Counted from the stretch's first letter, positions 33,251-47,492 are shown. The stretch: 64,000 bases of DNA from Anas platyrhynchos (GCF_047663525.1 NC_092611.1:9027001-9091000); one strand, 5' to 3'. The notes: generated from the sequence alone by a model not told the origin. Program-made: numbers and translations.

Positions 33251-36200
33251 CTAGCATGCCTGGTGCTCCCTGCCCTCCGACAGCAGCTCAGCTGCTGCCT
33301 CCCGGCCGAGGTACCCTGCTGCGGCAGGGGCTGCCTCGTGGCAGCCGGCAGCTCTGCTGCTGGGGGGAGCTTTGGGGTGGGTGGGGGTCCAGGACCCCTC
33401 CTCGCCCCCATCCTCCTGGGCGGGCTGCAGCTGCTCGCACTCCGCCTCGCCCTCCTCGGCTTCCTTCTCCCTGTAGAGCGGCACGGCCTCCATCTCCAGG
33501 CCGTTCTCGAGGGCTCTGTGCTTCCCCCCGTGCGGGTACCACCTGCAGGCGGTGGAGCCGCTGCAGCTCAGGTCCAAGCCCACGTTGTTCCTGGTCAGGC
33601 ACACCTCCAGCATGTAGTAGAAAGTCCAGAACACAGCAAAGCAGCCCAACAGCAGGAGGGTCTGTGGAGGAGGAAGCCCCCTGAGAACCACCCTCAACTG
33701 CCCCCAGCCCTGCCCCGTCACCCACGGGGACAGTAGGACACGGTGCCAGTAGGATCAGGGCCGCAGGTTTCCCCTTCCCCACGACCCCTGCAGAGGATGG
33801 GTGTCCCTGCTTCGTGCACCCCCTGCCTCTCCCCAGCCCCAGCAGGCTCACCTTGAGCGTGTTGGCCGTGACGGTGTAGTGCTGCTCCTCGGGGATCTCC
33901 AGCCCCGGAGGACAGGGCAGGGAGAAGTTGCTGTCCAGGTACCGCCCGCTCATGGCTTCTTCCAGCAGCCTGCAGGACAGAGGCCCCAGTGAGGGTGCCG
34001 CAGGGAGGATCCCAAATGCCCATGAAGGCTCTGGGGTGCCTTCCACACCACTGGGGGCTGCCAGCTCTGCACTGGAGCTGCTTTGTGCAGCCCGAGGTCC
34101 CCAGCAGCTCCTGCTCCCCACCCAGACGGGGCTGTGCTCTCCTACCTCTGCCGCTCCTTCATCTCCGCTGGGGACCAGGAGGAGCCGTACAAGGTCAGCT
34201 GCCACTGCTTCAAGGTCCCGGGCCTCAGGCTCTCATCTCCTGGAGAAGAAACAGGTCTCAGCAGCGGGGAACCCTTCCACCTGGTACAGCCCAGGCGCTG
34301 GGCTGGCAGCTCCCCAGGGCACGGGGCTAGCGGGGCGCACGCAGCAGCTCCGGGAGGGGATGCTCCCACCTCTGCTGGGGCTCACAGCCCCCAGCCCCAG
34401 CCTGGGCTCGCTGCCAGCACTCCCAGCAGCAGGACCCACCGGTGTCCCTGATGACCAGTCTGTAGGTGCCCTGCGCCTCCTCGCCCCAGCACCGCACCGT
34501 GGAGAAGGTCCAGTCAGCAAAGCCATTGGGGTCCCTGCAGAGGGGGGAGGAAGAAGCCGTGAGCTGCGAGGCCGGGCACGTGCCTGGCCCTGCCCTGCAG
34601 TCCCTGCCCCCCCCGGTGCTCACGAGTCCATGCTCCTGGTGGTTCCTATCAGGGACATCATGCCGCTGGGGCAGAAGAGCCTGATCTCCAGGTTGCCGCG
34701 GCGGGGGTGTGTGATGGTGACGGTGACTGCCACGTGCTCCAGGGTTCGCATGCCGGAGAGCTGCAGGTCGGCGCTGCTGACTGGGAAAGAGGAGGCAGGG
34801 TTGGCCCAGGATGGTGGCTGCTGCCAGCCGGCCCTGGGGTGCTGCTGTGCCGCTTAACAGGGCACAAATTGCTGCCCCTGTGTGTGTGCTGCTGGAGCCA
34901 AGCAGCAGGAGCTGGGGCAGTCGCACCCTGCACAGCTCAGCAGCCCACCCGGAGCGCTTTGGCCACTGCAGGGAAACAATTCCTCATCCCTCACCAAACC
35001 ATCCCACCTGGCGTTTGCGCAAGCGTTTGGCAACCCCAGAGGCTGCCCCGAACCGCAGCGACACGAGGGCTGGGTTTGGGGAGAGGTCTGGGATGAGAAA
35101 CCTGGTGGCCAGACCTGATGTTCCGGCCCCAAACCATTCGCAGCTCCGCAGAGGCTCAGCCCCAGGGCTGCTGATTATAGCAGGGGAAACCCTGGCACGC
35201 TGTGGGCCCCTTCTGGCAGCCCCGGCTGTGCAGCGGGTGGGTGCAGGTGGGTGCTCTCCCACCCCAGGACCAGAGCCTCAGGGGGAAGGGATAGCTCTGG
35301 GCCAGGTACCTGGGGGACAGCAGTGCCCCCGGCAGCACATTTCTCCGCACATACTTCTCCAAACTGCCTTTTTTTGCCTCTTCCCAGGGCTGCTTTGCTG
35401 CCCAGCTGTCAGCTCCCAGCTCCATTTAGGGCAAAAGGAGCCGCCTGCCCCCCAGCCCTTGCTTTATGGCTGGAGCAGGGTGTCACCCTCTGTCCCCTGG
35501 GGTCCCGCAGTGCTGGTACCTGCCCGGCAGCCAGGTGGCTGTGTGCTGCAGGGCAGGGGCAGGACAGAGGGAAAGCTGTGGGCAGCACCTCCCAGCAAGG
35601 AGGGAAGGGCACAGGACCATCTGCAGGGAGGCGATGGCACGCCAAGCTCCAAACTCCTCCCAGGGGGACCCCTGTGCCCGGGTGCTGCCGAGCCCCTGAC
35701 CCGTGCCAGGGGTGTGGAAGCCCCAGGATGGGCCAGGAGCTCCCCGGGCCCTGCTGCGGGGTGGGGAGGGTGCAGGGCTGGGCTGCCCCCGATCCCAGTT
35801 CTCCTTCCCACTGGTAGCAGCCCGAGCATCGCCTTGTTTATGTGGACAGCGGCCGGCCAAGTCGGGAGCTGCAGATTACCTAACATGGACAAAGCCCGAG
35901 GAACAGCCCTGGCTGCTGCCCAGCCGGGCCCTGCGCGAGGCTCGCTCCGGCTCCTCCGAGGCTTAGCGAGGGGGCACAGACCCAGGGCAGATCCCCCGGG
36001 GAAGGGCAGGGGAAGGAGAGGAGGAAAAGCCGGGGCAGCCCGGCCCTGAACCCCTCGTGGTGTGCCCTGCCAGGCTGTGTGCTGCCTGGCTTGGGGGCCT
36101 CGGTGTGCACGGGCACGTGTGTGGCGTGGCACGCCTGCTCTCACCGTTCCACGTGGCCTCCAGCTCCTGCGGCAGCAGCGGGATGCTCCTGCCCTCCTTC

Positions 36201-39200
36201 AGGGCAGGGCTCACGTACGAGGCGAGGTAGGGAACGGACTCCCAGATCTGCCAGGGGAGAGGCACAAGCAGTTAGCACGAGGTCATATGCTCCCTGCACG
36301 CCCACCTCCCCATCTCCCACCGCCCCTGCAAGCCTCCTGCCAGTAACACCTCCCGTGTGGGCACGTGGGCTGCAGCGAGCACCACGGGGCTGCAGCGAGC
36401 ACCACGGGGCTGCTGAGGGGCGCCCACGTGGCTAAGAGTGGAAGGCAAGCAACTGCCTGGAGGTGCTGGTGGAGACTCAGGACTCTCCGAAACCAGCAGC
36501 TGTGGTTTTGTCTCTGCCACCACCTGAGCGGCTTTGAGCAGTTTTTTGAGGCTGTTGTGGTGCAGCACAGAGGGGCAGGACCAAGGGGGAAGGGTAAGCA
36601 GCCCGAAAATCCCCATGAAAAAGGGGGAATCGCTGGCAACCAGCGGCACCCCTGCACACAGCACGGTGCTTGGCGTGTGGGTGAGCACCAGGAGCCAGGG
36701 GGTCTCCAGGCAACTGGTGGCAGTGGGGGCAGGAGGTGGGGATGTCCCTGCTGGCTCTGGCCATGCCACACCACATCCCTGCAGGCCAGGATGCTGCCAG
36801 CTGCATCCTCAGGGCACCATCCCCTCCCCGCAGCCTGGTGCACGGCGAGGAAGGTGCTGGGGCTGCTGACAAACCTCCCCAGGCTATGAATCAGAGCTGT
36901 TGTCTCCCACGAGCAAAAAGGCTCTCGCCCATGGCTATATATAGTTGTGAGAGAGCAGCAGCTCGGGGGCAGGTTTCAGCCTCATTACTTCATACCCAAA
37001 GCAGCCTCGTAGTGAGGGCCGCAGGGGGACAGCCCGAGCGCTGGCCTGCAGTGCAGGAGTCACCCCACGGTGCTGCCAGGAGGGGATCTGTCCCTGCCAC
37101 CACTGTGGGGCTGCCCTGGGAGCCTGCGGAGCACGCACGGGGCAGGGATGGGATTACCTTGGCAGCGTTCACCAGCCTCCAGGCGTTGAGCAAGCCGAAG
37201 CCGTGCTGGTGGCTGTGGCTGAAGCCAGCCTGGTTGGTGTCCCACTTGGCGTGACGATCCTCGTACTGCAAAAAATGCAGGGCACTCATTACCTTGGGGG
37301 ACACCCGCAGCCCCGCAAACCCAGAGAAGGAACCGGGCCCGAGGGGAAGGTGGCTCAGAAACCTCCTGCAGCAGCAGGGAGGCAAACCCGCATGGCCTTA
37401 TTAGAAAGAAACAGGTTGACCTTTGTTTGAAACAAGGCCCAGGACAAACAGGCTTCCCTGCTCCTCGGAAAGGAAATCAGGCAGCACAAAAGGGCACAGA
37501 TGCCTCCGCTCTGAAACATCCCAGCTGCTCCCTTCCCCATGCCACCCGGGCCACAGCCTGTGGGACGGCAGAAGCCTCGGGGAGAAGGAACCTGGTCTTT
37601 TACATCAACAAGATTCGGGCCAGGATGGATCTGGGTCCCATCACTTATCAGGTTGTCATGCTCTGGCAGTGCTTGCCTGCAGTTGTGGAAAACGCTGCCC
37701 TGTGCCAGAGTGAGTTTTCTTTTATGAACAGCATTAGCTGGACACAGATTCCTGCTCCCCAGGGGGTGCAGAAGCAGCCCTGTCCCCGGCCGAATCAGCC
37801 CCCATCGGTTCCCACTCGGCCTTTCTGTCCTGAGCTCCTCTGGGTCAGCAGGAGCCGGGCAGCAGGCAGGGCCGAGCAAAAGCAGGGGCTGTGTTTGCTG
37901 CTGAGCTCTCTGTTGTGTCTGCTTCCAAGAGCTCAACTCTCTGGGGAAAACAAGGGAAGGCCGGGGCAGGGCAGAGCTCCTCTCCTCGCCTTCAGGCACT
38001 CAGGGCTCACGTGCACTCCCCAGGTCTGCAGGCAGGCACGGCGAGCCTGTGGCAGACCTGCACAGAGGCAGACAGAGGCATTCCGGGAGCAAATTCCCCA
38101 TTTGTTATCCTGACAGCGGAAAATGCCTCTGCCGCATTCCTGGGAGGAACGAGGGGCAAGGGGAGCATGCAGTGCGTCCGCTGGCAGCCAGACAACGGAG
38201 AGATTTACGGAGGGGCAGGCAGACACACACAGAGCCGTGCAGCAGGAGGGAGGGCTCACCTTGGTGGCTGTGAAGACAATGATGTGCTGCACGTCCCGCC
38301 AGGTGAGGCACGGCCGCACCTGCAGCATCAGCGCGATCATCCCGGCGGCGAGAGGAGCCGCAGCCGACGTCCCCGTGTGGCCCTCGGTGCACCCCGTGCC
38401 CTTCTGCAAGTCCCAGTCCGTCGTCACCTTCGGGGACAGAGACAGAGAGAGGCCTCCTGTCAGGCCACGCTTTGCCCTCCTGTCCTGTTGAGCACCCCCA
38501 GCAGCGGGCAGGATGGGGCACAAGCTGGCAGGTTTTCCTGACAGCCCCGCAGTGCTGATGCATTGCTCATGCATTACCAGCGCTCCTGTAATTGCTCCTG
38601 CTCTACCACAAGCCTGGAGAGGAGGAAAAGATCCCCCCAGGGCTGGCTGGAAACATGACGAGGAGGCTCGGGAAATGGGGAGTGGGAGGGGAGAAAGCAG
38701 AGTCAGCACCTGGCCTCACGAGGACCAGGCGTCCCCCCCAACCCCTCCTCCACTGCCAGGGGTCCCAGATTATTATTTTGGTGCTTGCAGAACTGCAGAT
38801 TATTATTTTGGTGGAAACCTTCTCCACCTCAGGCTGCCTTCGCAGGGCTGGGAGGACTGTCCCGGGGCAGAGAGGAGCTGCCCCAGCCCCTGCTCACTGA
38901 TGCCCCAGCGGGCACCAGCACCAGCAGTGCACATCCCTGCCCTTCCAGGCAGCTGGGGCTGTGTTTGAGCGCTGCCTGCCTCAGGTGAGAAGCCTCAGAG
39001 GAGGCGAGTGTCCGCCTCCCCCTGCTCTCAGCAGGAGACTCCCTGCCCTGCCAGGAGCTGTGGTTTCTGTTGCCCCGTTCTGCCAGCTGCTGACCCCCTC
39101 AGCTTGCGCTCGGACACTGCGCCTCCGACAGAGAACACCCTGGGCAGCACAAACTTTCAGTAGGAAATGCAGCTTGTGCCAGAAGCTGTATTAAATTCTT

Positions 39201-42200
39201 CCCATTAAGGAAACCATACAACGTTTATAGTCTGGTAAAAGAAAAAAGCCCAGCAGATGGCTGCAGAGAAGTTAACTCTGCCGTCCCTACAGCACAGCTA
39301 CCGGCAGGCGCTTTGGAGCAGGAGACCATCGTCCAGACAGGGGTGTGCAAGTTGGAACGTGAAAGGGGTTCATAAGGGATTGATCCCACATTAGTGGGAA
39401 GAAAAAGGATGATGCCCTGGCATAAACCATTCCTAGGCCACGCACAGGCTGTCATTCTGGCGCCCTGCTGGAACAGCAGCTCCCACATTACTGCAGCGTG
39501 CAAAATGAAAGCACATCTGAGACCTCCACGGCTACCTCACCGGCAGCAGGCAGTGGGAAGCTGGACATGAAACCAAAGCGTTGTAACTCCTAACGCGAGC
39601 ACAGCCACTCCTGACGGGGGCACAGCCCTTTCTTGGCTGCTGCCGCCTCGTTTCCTAGTGTCAAGTTTCCAAACCAGCTTGGGATGACTGAAAGTATTTC
39701 TGAAACACAGAATTAGCTCTGTTCTGGGTTTCGCTTGCCTGGCTGCATGAGCTGAGCCATTGCTGTGGGCAGGCTGTGCCGTGCTCTAGCCTGGGACTGC
39801 CTTTTGCTGTGAGGAGCTGCCTGAGAGCTTGCTGAGCCTTACCCAGGCGGCTGAGAGAGCCAGGCTCTGCCTGTTCCTGGCTTGTTTCTGTCCCAGGCTC
39901 TCCCCGTTCCCCTGGTTCACGCCGCACACGGGGCAGCCTGTCTGACAGCTCTGCCTTCGGCGCCTCTCCGAGCAGGCACGGAGCCACAGCCACAATTCCC
40001 TGCTCACGAGACCATCCCTCGTCTGTCCTGCCTGGGAATGGGACACCCCGCAGTGGCTCTGCAGACCCTGAAGGAAGCAGGGCGAGGGCAGAACCCAGCC
40101 ACAGGGGCTGGGAGCCGGCCGAGCGCACCGCCACCGAGGGAGGAGCACCCAGGGTCAGGCCTGGGGCTGGTGGAAACAGGCTTGGCTGCTTGGCTTGGGG
40201 AAAAAAAAAGGACATTTTGTTGACAAGGAGTCATTTTTTGGCAAAAAAAGGAAAAGCTGATAAAAATATTCAGGAAAAAATCAGCTGGGAGAGGCCCATG
40301 TGCCAGAAGAGGGAAGAGCTGCGGCCAAGTAGTTTAAAGAGCCCGATGCTGCTCCTGGCCCTCCGTGGGGTGATGGGGCTGACCTGGGGGGAGCCCCCAC
40401 AGAGCCCCCCTGCCCTTCAGAGCCCACAGTGGCACAGGAGCCTCGCTCCAGCCCCATCCTTGCTGTGTTTTAGGGGCACACCCGGATGGGATTGTCTCCT
40501 GCTGGCTGTCAGCAGGAGAGCTCCCCAGACACCATTCCCAGGGACGCAGCGCAGAGGAATTTCTTGGGGTCACCCAAGTGGCCCCTGTCCCACAAGATGT
40601 CTCCGTGCAGTTCCCAGCAGCAGGGCAGGGAGATCGGGGCGTGCAATCCCCGTCCCTTTCAGCCTGACATCTGCCTGCACTCAGAGGCAGATCTCACAGA
40701 CGGGACCTGCATTAGGAGCCAGGCACACGGCGTGCCCAGGAACAGCCCTGCTGGGCGAGCTGCGGGTCACCCCAGCTGGGAACAGCCAGAAATGGGAACC
40801 TCCCTCTCAGAGCACCATGTAGGACCCAGACAAAAAGCGTGTTCATTCCCTGCCTCACAGACAAGCCCTCTACAAGCCTAAGGCCGCTGTGTGGCACTCA
40901 GCAGACACACAGCCTTGTCCCTCGTCTGCCCCGGGCGGTTAGAGCCCTGCAGCCAGGCGGGGCGGGCAGGCAGAGGGGGGACGTGGTACTCACGATGCTC
41001 CTCATCATCTTGTCCCCACCGCTGAAGGTGACGGCTAACATGGAGGCACACTCCTCGGCGTAGAAGGGCATGGAGCCCATCTCGTCCACTGCGCCTGGGG
41101 AAAAGGAAGAGCAAAGGCAGTGAGCACGCGGAGCCAGCCCCGTTTACCTGCAGAAACTGCATGGTGCCGAGTCCCTGGAGACCTGTCCTGCTACCTGCAC
41201 CTTTCTGCAGGCTCCCCTTCTGCTGCCACCTGAGGGTTGGGCTCTCCCCTTCCCAAGGCAGAGGTGTGTGAGCCCTGCAGTCCTTGTCCCAGCACAGCTC
41301 TGTGAGCACAGCTGACCCTTGGTAAGGTTTTTGGTGCTCTGGGGTTGCTTTCAGTGCAAACACTGCCCGCAGAGACAGAGCCCTGACACAGCCCGCTGCT
41401 GTGAGCGGGGCAGGGAAACCAGACCCAAGGCTGTGTTTTTCATGGCTGGAAGATCTACAGGAAAGGCAGCCACAAAAAACAACCCCTCACCAGCCTTAAT
41501 ATTAAACAGATTTTCTACCCCCCATGTAGCTTCTGTCCCCAAGAAAATGGATTAGATGTTTCTGCTCTATCACACCTAACGGGAATGCTGTATCCCAGGC
41601 CATTCCCTGAACGCAGCAGTGTGTCTGTCACAGCCTCAGCGATGCTGCCTGAACACAGGCAGGGATTTCTTTGGGCTCCTCTTGCTCTGTAGCTCAAAAG
41701 AAATCTCCAGCCTTGGGGGCAGCAGCCCAGCACCTCTGCACAATGCCACGTTCATTCCCAGAGGAGAGTTTCCTACATACTCCCACTACCCAGCCAGCCC
41801 CCAGCCAGGCAGGTTCCACACTTTTGAGATGATTTCAGTGCTCCACGCTGGGAAGGAGCAGGACAGAAGGCCAGGCACTCACCTATCGTGACGGTGTAGA
41901 TGGAGTTGGCATAGCCATCGTAGTTGCAGTTGTCGCTGTGCTGCCCCCCGTTGCCGCTGGCCACCACGAAAATGCTCCCAAAGCCCCTGCGACCTGCGAT
42001 CACACCATGCTGCAGGGCGGCCTGCGGGGAAGAAAGGGACACGGGTGGGACAGGAACAGAGCTGCTCCCCTCCCCTGGCTCCCCCCGGCACCCGCTGAGG
42101 GTCTGTGCCGGGAGGCGCGGGCTGCCCCAAAGCTCACTGCTCCGCAGGCACAGGACGTGCTGCAGAGCCCTGTCCTGGCATCTCCAGCCAGCAACCAGAA

Positions 42201-45200
42201 AGCACACTCAGAAATCTCAACAAGCAGCCCTGCCAAGGGCTCGGGGTGACAGCGGGGGCAGCCGCAGCCCCTCCAGGCTGTGTTCCACCCCGCCAGCGGA
42301 GTCATGGAGCTGCTACGGCCCTGAGCAGACACTGGGATTCCTGAGCGAGCCTAACAAAGGAGAGATGGGGCCAACATCTGGGCTGGGGAACTGCTCATCT
42401 AGAGCTTACTACAATTCTGAGCGGATTCTGCATTAAAAATAAAAAGAGGAAAAGGGAAAACAACCTTCCAGGCAATCAGAGCACAAAGACCGAGCAGATT
42501 TTGAACTCCAGCAGGAACGCAGCATGCCCAGCCCTCACAGCTCCCTGGGTTCACTCTGGGACTGGCTTTCCTGCAGCACCGATGCTTTCCTGCTGACACA
42601 GCCTGCCTACGCGTGGCTGCTGCCCCTCTGCAAGGCCTCAGCCCTGACAGGCAGCGGGGCTTTGCCTTTACTGAGAAGCACAATGACATCAGCCCCGCTC
42701 GGGAAGCCCATTTCCAGGCTGACACCTCGCAGAGATGCCATTCCTGCCCAGAGCAAGGACACGTGTCTGATGGGCAAGTGAGAAAGCATCCCTGCTGGAA
42801 ACCAGCCCTCCTCCTCTGCCCACCTCCGGGGGGTGCAGGCACATCGTGCACTGCCCAGGAAAGCCAGTTCCAGAGAGAAGGGGCTCTCTGCTGCTGCAAA
42901 GCTTTGCTTGTGCTCTGTGCCCCAGAGCTTCTTAGAGCTGCTTCTGCATTCAGGAAGGGAACGAATTGCAGGGCTGGAAACCATTTGTCATCTTGAACTG
43001 ATACCTCAGTTGTCAGCATTGCTTTGTGCAGCACAGAGCAGCTATCTCATGGTTAGCAAAGTACAGCAGGAGGCTGCCAAGCAAAAGAGAAATTCAGCAG
43101 AACCTCATCCCATGAGCAATGTGGAGCCAGCTGTGGGGCTCCCTCCTGTGAGTCCCCCACTTGGGCAGCAGGAGCCACGCACAGGCAGGCTGGGTGTCCT
43201 CTGCGGGTGATTGTTAGCACGGGGAATGCTTGGTCTCCGGAGCAGAGCGTCCCTTGGGTTGCCAAAGGCCTCAGAACAATACCACAGGTTGCGAAAGAGC
43301 ATGTTCTGCAACCAGCCTCCCCTTGGGAAGCTCATCTAATAGTGCCTGAACACCGCACTCCCGCAGCAACGTCACCTCTCCCTGCCACACCGCGAGGGGC
43401 AACACCTCCGCTGGCAGCACACAGAGGCAGCAGCACCCCTCCCAGCCTGCTCGGGCAGGTGAGGAACCACGAGTGCTGGAGGGCCAGGCCAGGGGCAACC
43501 GGTGCTGCAGGAGCTGCTCTGTACCTTGCCCAGCTGATGGGGGCCATCCACAGTTTTCCCGTCGTCGTCTGGACCCCAGCTGCAAAGAGAGACAGCGCGC
43601 TGTGACACGAGTCACGGGCAGCAGCAAACCCCCAGGGAGGCCTGCCCTTGGAATGAGCAAGGAGGTGTTGCAATAGTGCCCAGAGGAGCTTACAAAGGCG
43701 TTACTCCTTGCAGCAGCTACAAAGAGCACCCCACCTCAAGCACCTGGTGCAGCCCCTCGAGGTTCAGCAGCACAGAGACCCCGAGAAACCCAAGTGCAGG
43801 GTGAAGGCAGGCACCGAGCCAGCCCTCACAGCCCTGCCCAGGGGGAGCAGGCGGCTGCTTGGTGCCTTGAAGCACGGAGCTGCCAGCTCGCAGCACGGCA
43901 CAGAAAGGTGGCAACTGGTTCTGGTGCCTCCTGACTAACTGGAGGAGCTGGTGGGGGCAGTCAGCCACCAGCTGGGGCAGGGCAGGGCGTGCAGCCCTTT
44001 GCTGGGTAGGGGTGCGGGCTGGCTCACCTGCAGCTGTAGATGTCGTTGATCTGATAATGCTTGTTGAAGGCGATGGCCTCCATGCTGTCGGTGAGGGGCC
44101 CATCCAGCACTCGGATGCCTGCAGACAGGGGACAATGGACGTGGCTGAAGCGGATCAAAGCAAGCTGTGCAAACAGTGTGCATGAATTCCTCGGCGGGTT
44201 CACAGGAGGGACACTCGCGCTCCCAGCCTGACTGGACCAGCTCTGGAGCTACAGGCAGAGAGCAGGCTGCAGGGGGAGATTTAACTCAGGCTCTGGGGTT
44301 GCAGACACATCCTCACGCTCAGCTCTACATCCTCTGCCAGACACGGCTGTTCTGCTAAGTTCTCCAGTCCCATGGCCAGAACCAAGCTGGTGAGGGGGCA
44401 CAGGACACCTGAACACTGGCTGGGCTCACGTCCGTGTGCTCCCAAGTCCCCAAGCTCAGAGCACTGCTGCCCAGGGGCTTTTTGACACCCTGCCCTCAGT
44501 TATGGTGCTGCTCTTCAGAGCTGGTCCCTGCCTGGAGCAATTGCTTCCCCAGCCAGGCCTGGCTCCGGGCTGGGTGGCACGCCTGGATGCCGAGGAAAGG
44601 GCTCCAGAGATGAGGACACCCCAACTGCTGCGCTCAGACCAGGAGGGCAACCCCACCTGGGGGCAACAGAAGTACAAACGAAGGCTCGATGCTGAGTTTT
44701 CCATGACCCAAACCCTTAATAATTACAGTTTTGCATCACAGTTTCGGCTGGCAAAGAGCGTTACGAACGGAAAGCAGGCACACAGCTCGGTGAGGCCTAT
44801 TTATAAACAGCACAGCCGCCCACCCATCCCAGCTCTCGCCTGGCACAGTGCAAGGCTTTTCCCTGCCGCATCCGAGCCTTGCCCCGTGCAGGAGCTGCGC
44901 TGCTGGGGCTCCTTTCCCTGTCCCAGAGCTCACGGCTGCCACGCTGTGTCGCCCTGCAGGGCCAGGCACACGTTTGCAGAGCTGGAGCTCAAAGAAATTC
45001 CACGTCCTGCCTCAATAGCCTGGGCTAAACCCTCTCTGCTCCTGCATTCCCGGTGCTGCAGTTAAACCGTGAGCTCATCTCCCCTCCTGCCAGCCCAGCA
45101 TCGCCTGCAGCCTCCATCCACAGCCTCCCTGGGGGCTGGAGCTCAGGGACCGTGCTGGGACCCGGCTGGCTGCTCAGCAAGCGCCCCACAAGGACAGCAG

Positions 45201-47492
45201 CGGGCAGGGCAGGGCTGTGGGGCTGCCCTCGGTGCCCTGGGGGACCCCATGCCTCCAGCACCCTCCTGGCACCCCGGGGCCCACCCTGCGGCCCGGCCCG
45301 GCCGTGTCCCGGGGCTGTGCCCATCGCAGGGGCCGTGGCACCACCTGCCGGGTGCGGGGAGAATCACGGCTGCAGCGCTGTGCCTGCACTGCCAAGGACA
45401 CGTCCTGCCAGGCAGACATCTCACCTCCCTCTGCAAGGCAGAGTCAGAGCTCCAGAGGCAGCCCAGGGCACAGCAGCACGTCCCCGGCCTTTGCAGAGGG
45501 CACTGCAGGGCCCTTGGCACCCTGCATCGCCCTCTGCACAAGGCTGGAGCGACACCACGGGCCTGGGGAGCACGGGGAATCGGGAAACGTTTGTGTCCCA
45601 GGTGCCTCCAGGCAGCCTGCAGCTCTGCACCACAGTGGGCACGCGTTTGCACCGCTGCACGGTGCTTGGCTTCAGCTGGGGGGGGATGCTGCACGCTCTA
45701 GAGGCAGGCAGGCGGCACTGGGAGGATTTGGGGAGCCCCCCAGCACACACCCATCCTGCCCCGTCACTCGGAGGAGCTGTTCAGATGCAGGTCCCTCCCT
45801 CGCAGAGACAAACCAGTCTGGGCAAGGCGCTGGCAGCCTCCCAGGAGCCGGCGGGGAGGAGAGCAGCGAGGCGTCAGCCCCGCACGTCGGGGTGCTGCAT
45901 GTGCACGTACCTGCGATGCGGCTCCCGTAGGCAACCCCCACCGTGCAGAAGCTGTTGTTGGGCACGGCGGCGATCTCCCCCGCGCAGCGGGTGCCGTGGT
46001 GGTTGCCGTTCTCCTCGTCGGGGTGAGGCATAGGGTCAGGGTCGTTGGAGTTCAAGTCATAGCTGCCCTCTGGGCTCTGGAAACACAGCCACAGGCACAG
46101 CTCAGGGACCTGCTCTTCTCTCTTATGGAAAAGCAGAACTGAAGGGCGCTCTGTGAGGCCCGAAATGTGACCTGGAGGTCCCAGGAACGTAGAGATTGCT
46201 GCTACACGGGGCTGCAACACCTAGTGCTGTGGGAAAGGGACTGACAGGCAGCTTTAGCAGCTGCTGTGGGGCAGGCAGAAGCCAGCTCCCACGTCTAAGC
46301 CCCCACCTACCAGGGGAGCACAGGAATACAAGTGCTGGTAACCCTGCAGCTCAGGTGCAAAGCCCCTGGCCAAGCCTGGGACAACACCACGGGCCAGGCC
46401 CTGCTGAGCTGTGGCACGCTGGAGGCCCGGGTGAGCCACGTCCCTGTGCCCAGCCGCCTGCTGTCCATCCGTCCCTCGCCCCATCCCTCGGCAGAGCCGG
46501 CACTCACGTAATTTGGCTGTATGTCTTTGATGGTGTGCTCCACACCGTCGTCCACCACCACCACTGTCACACCGCGCCCCGTCACGTTCCGCTCCCACAC
46601 GCCGGTGACGTTGATGTCCTTCCCGGGGCTCTTGCGGTTGTTCTAAGCACCAGAAAGGACAGTGAGAGCAGAGCACCGGCAGGGCAGCGGGTCTGCCCCA
46701 CGGACAGGGGCTCCGGGACCTTTCCAGTGCTCTGGCTACGAAGCACGGGGCCAGGGCAGGGCTGGGAGTGCCGCTCACTAAAGGTTCGCTCAGGACACTG
46801 AGCAGGGTGCTCGCGGCACGGGGCCAGCGCTGGGCAGGATGCTGCCTCCTCCTGTTATCACGGTGAGCAGGAGGAGGGCAGGGCGAGCTCCCAGCCCGCT
46901 TCCTCCCTGCTGCAAGGAGACACAGTCGCCGCTTCGCCCGCCACGTGACAGCTGGCGTGTAACCACACAAAGGGCCCGAGATCACCGGTGGGACCGGAGC
47001 AGGAAAACCACTCACCAGATGCCACTGCTGGGGGTATTTGGGATCATTAAAGTGCAGGCTGCGCTTGGAGCGCTTCAGAAGCTTCTGTTCCGAGTGCCAC
47101 CGCACGCTGTCGTGCTGTGCAAACAAAGTGTCCACCCAGCTCCTTATTGCTTCGTGGCCGGGCGCCGTGGGGCCGTGGGGCCGGTAGGCGAAGAGGTAAT
47201 GGCCCTTGAGCTCCCCGATGCGGCCCATGTTCACCAGCCCCGCGGTCCGGGCCAGCTCCTCCGCCCGCTGCTCCAGTTCCTCCTCGGGCACGTCCAGGCT
47301 GACAGCCCACGCCAGCTCGCCGTGTCCCCGCGGTGTGGCCCTGCCGTCAGCGCCGGGCTGGGGGCCGGGGGCGAGTCCGTGCGACAGCACCAAGGGGATG
47401 CAGGCTGCGCTCAGCCAAAGGCACGTGTGGACACGGCGCGGGGCCTCCACCCCGGACCTCCATCGCGGCGCCCTCCGCTCCCGCTGCGGCAT
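33251..47492 (-). CDS. PCSK7: PCSK7, proprotein convertase subtilisin/kexin type 7
   Basis: PCSK7 is a membrane-anchored, calcium-dependent serine endoprotease of the trans-Golgi and endosomes that cuts proproteins after paired basic residues. Minus-strand exons, high to low: 47504-47016, 46642-46508, 46076-45911, 44118-44028, 43579-43525, 42021-41883, 41094-40994, 38427-38260, 37265-37158, 36247-36145, 34780-34624, 34534-34440, 34239-34146, 33969-33852, 33661-33251. All phases agree, giving 805 residues (human 785). A hydrophobic signal segment (about 21-41) and prodomain precede the autocleavage motif RSKR (141-144). The catalytic residues are Asp190 (VVVVDDG), His231 (NHHGT), oxyanion Asn332 (ASGNGG) and Ser409 (GTSAAAP). 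The P domain and a transmembrane helix (about 670-690) follow. The start MPQRERR aligns with human MPKGRQK. Larger introns (37,266-38,259, 38,428-40,993, 42,022-43,524, 44,119-45,910) hold no recognised gene. Confidence 0.96.
36935..36944. promoter_or_regulatory. MEF2 consensus site in a PCSK7 intron
   Basis: CTATATATAG fits the MEF2 consensus YTA(A/T)4TAR exactly. It stands alone in a GC-rich intron. Function is not shown; chance or a cryptic TATA element are alternatives. Confidence 0.3.
38428..40993 (-). other. PCSK7: Large PCSK7 intron, no gene recognised
   Basis: This is the longest intron of the gene. It holds a 19-bp direct repeat (GCAGATTATTATTTTGGTG-like, about 38,764-38,782 and 38,796-38,815) and no coding or RNA gene that I can recognise. 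Confidence 0.7.

Noticed and set aside
34811-36049. 412-codon plus-strand frame across a PCSK7 intron
   Set aside because: Compositionally biased, no domain, lies between two well-supported PCSK7 exons on the other strand.
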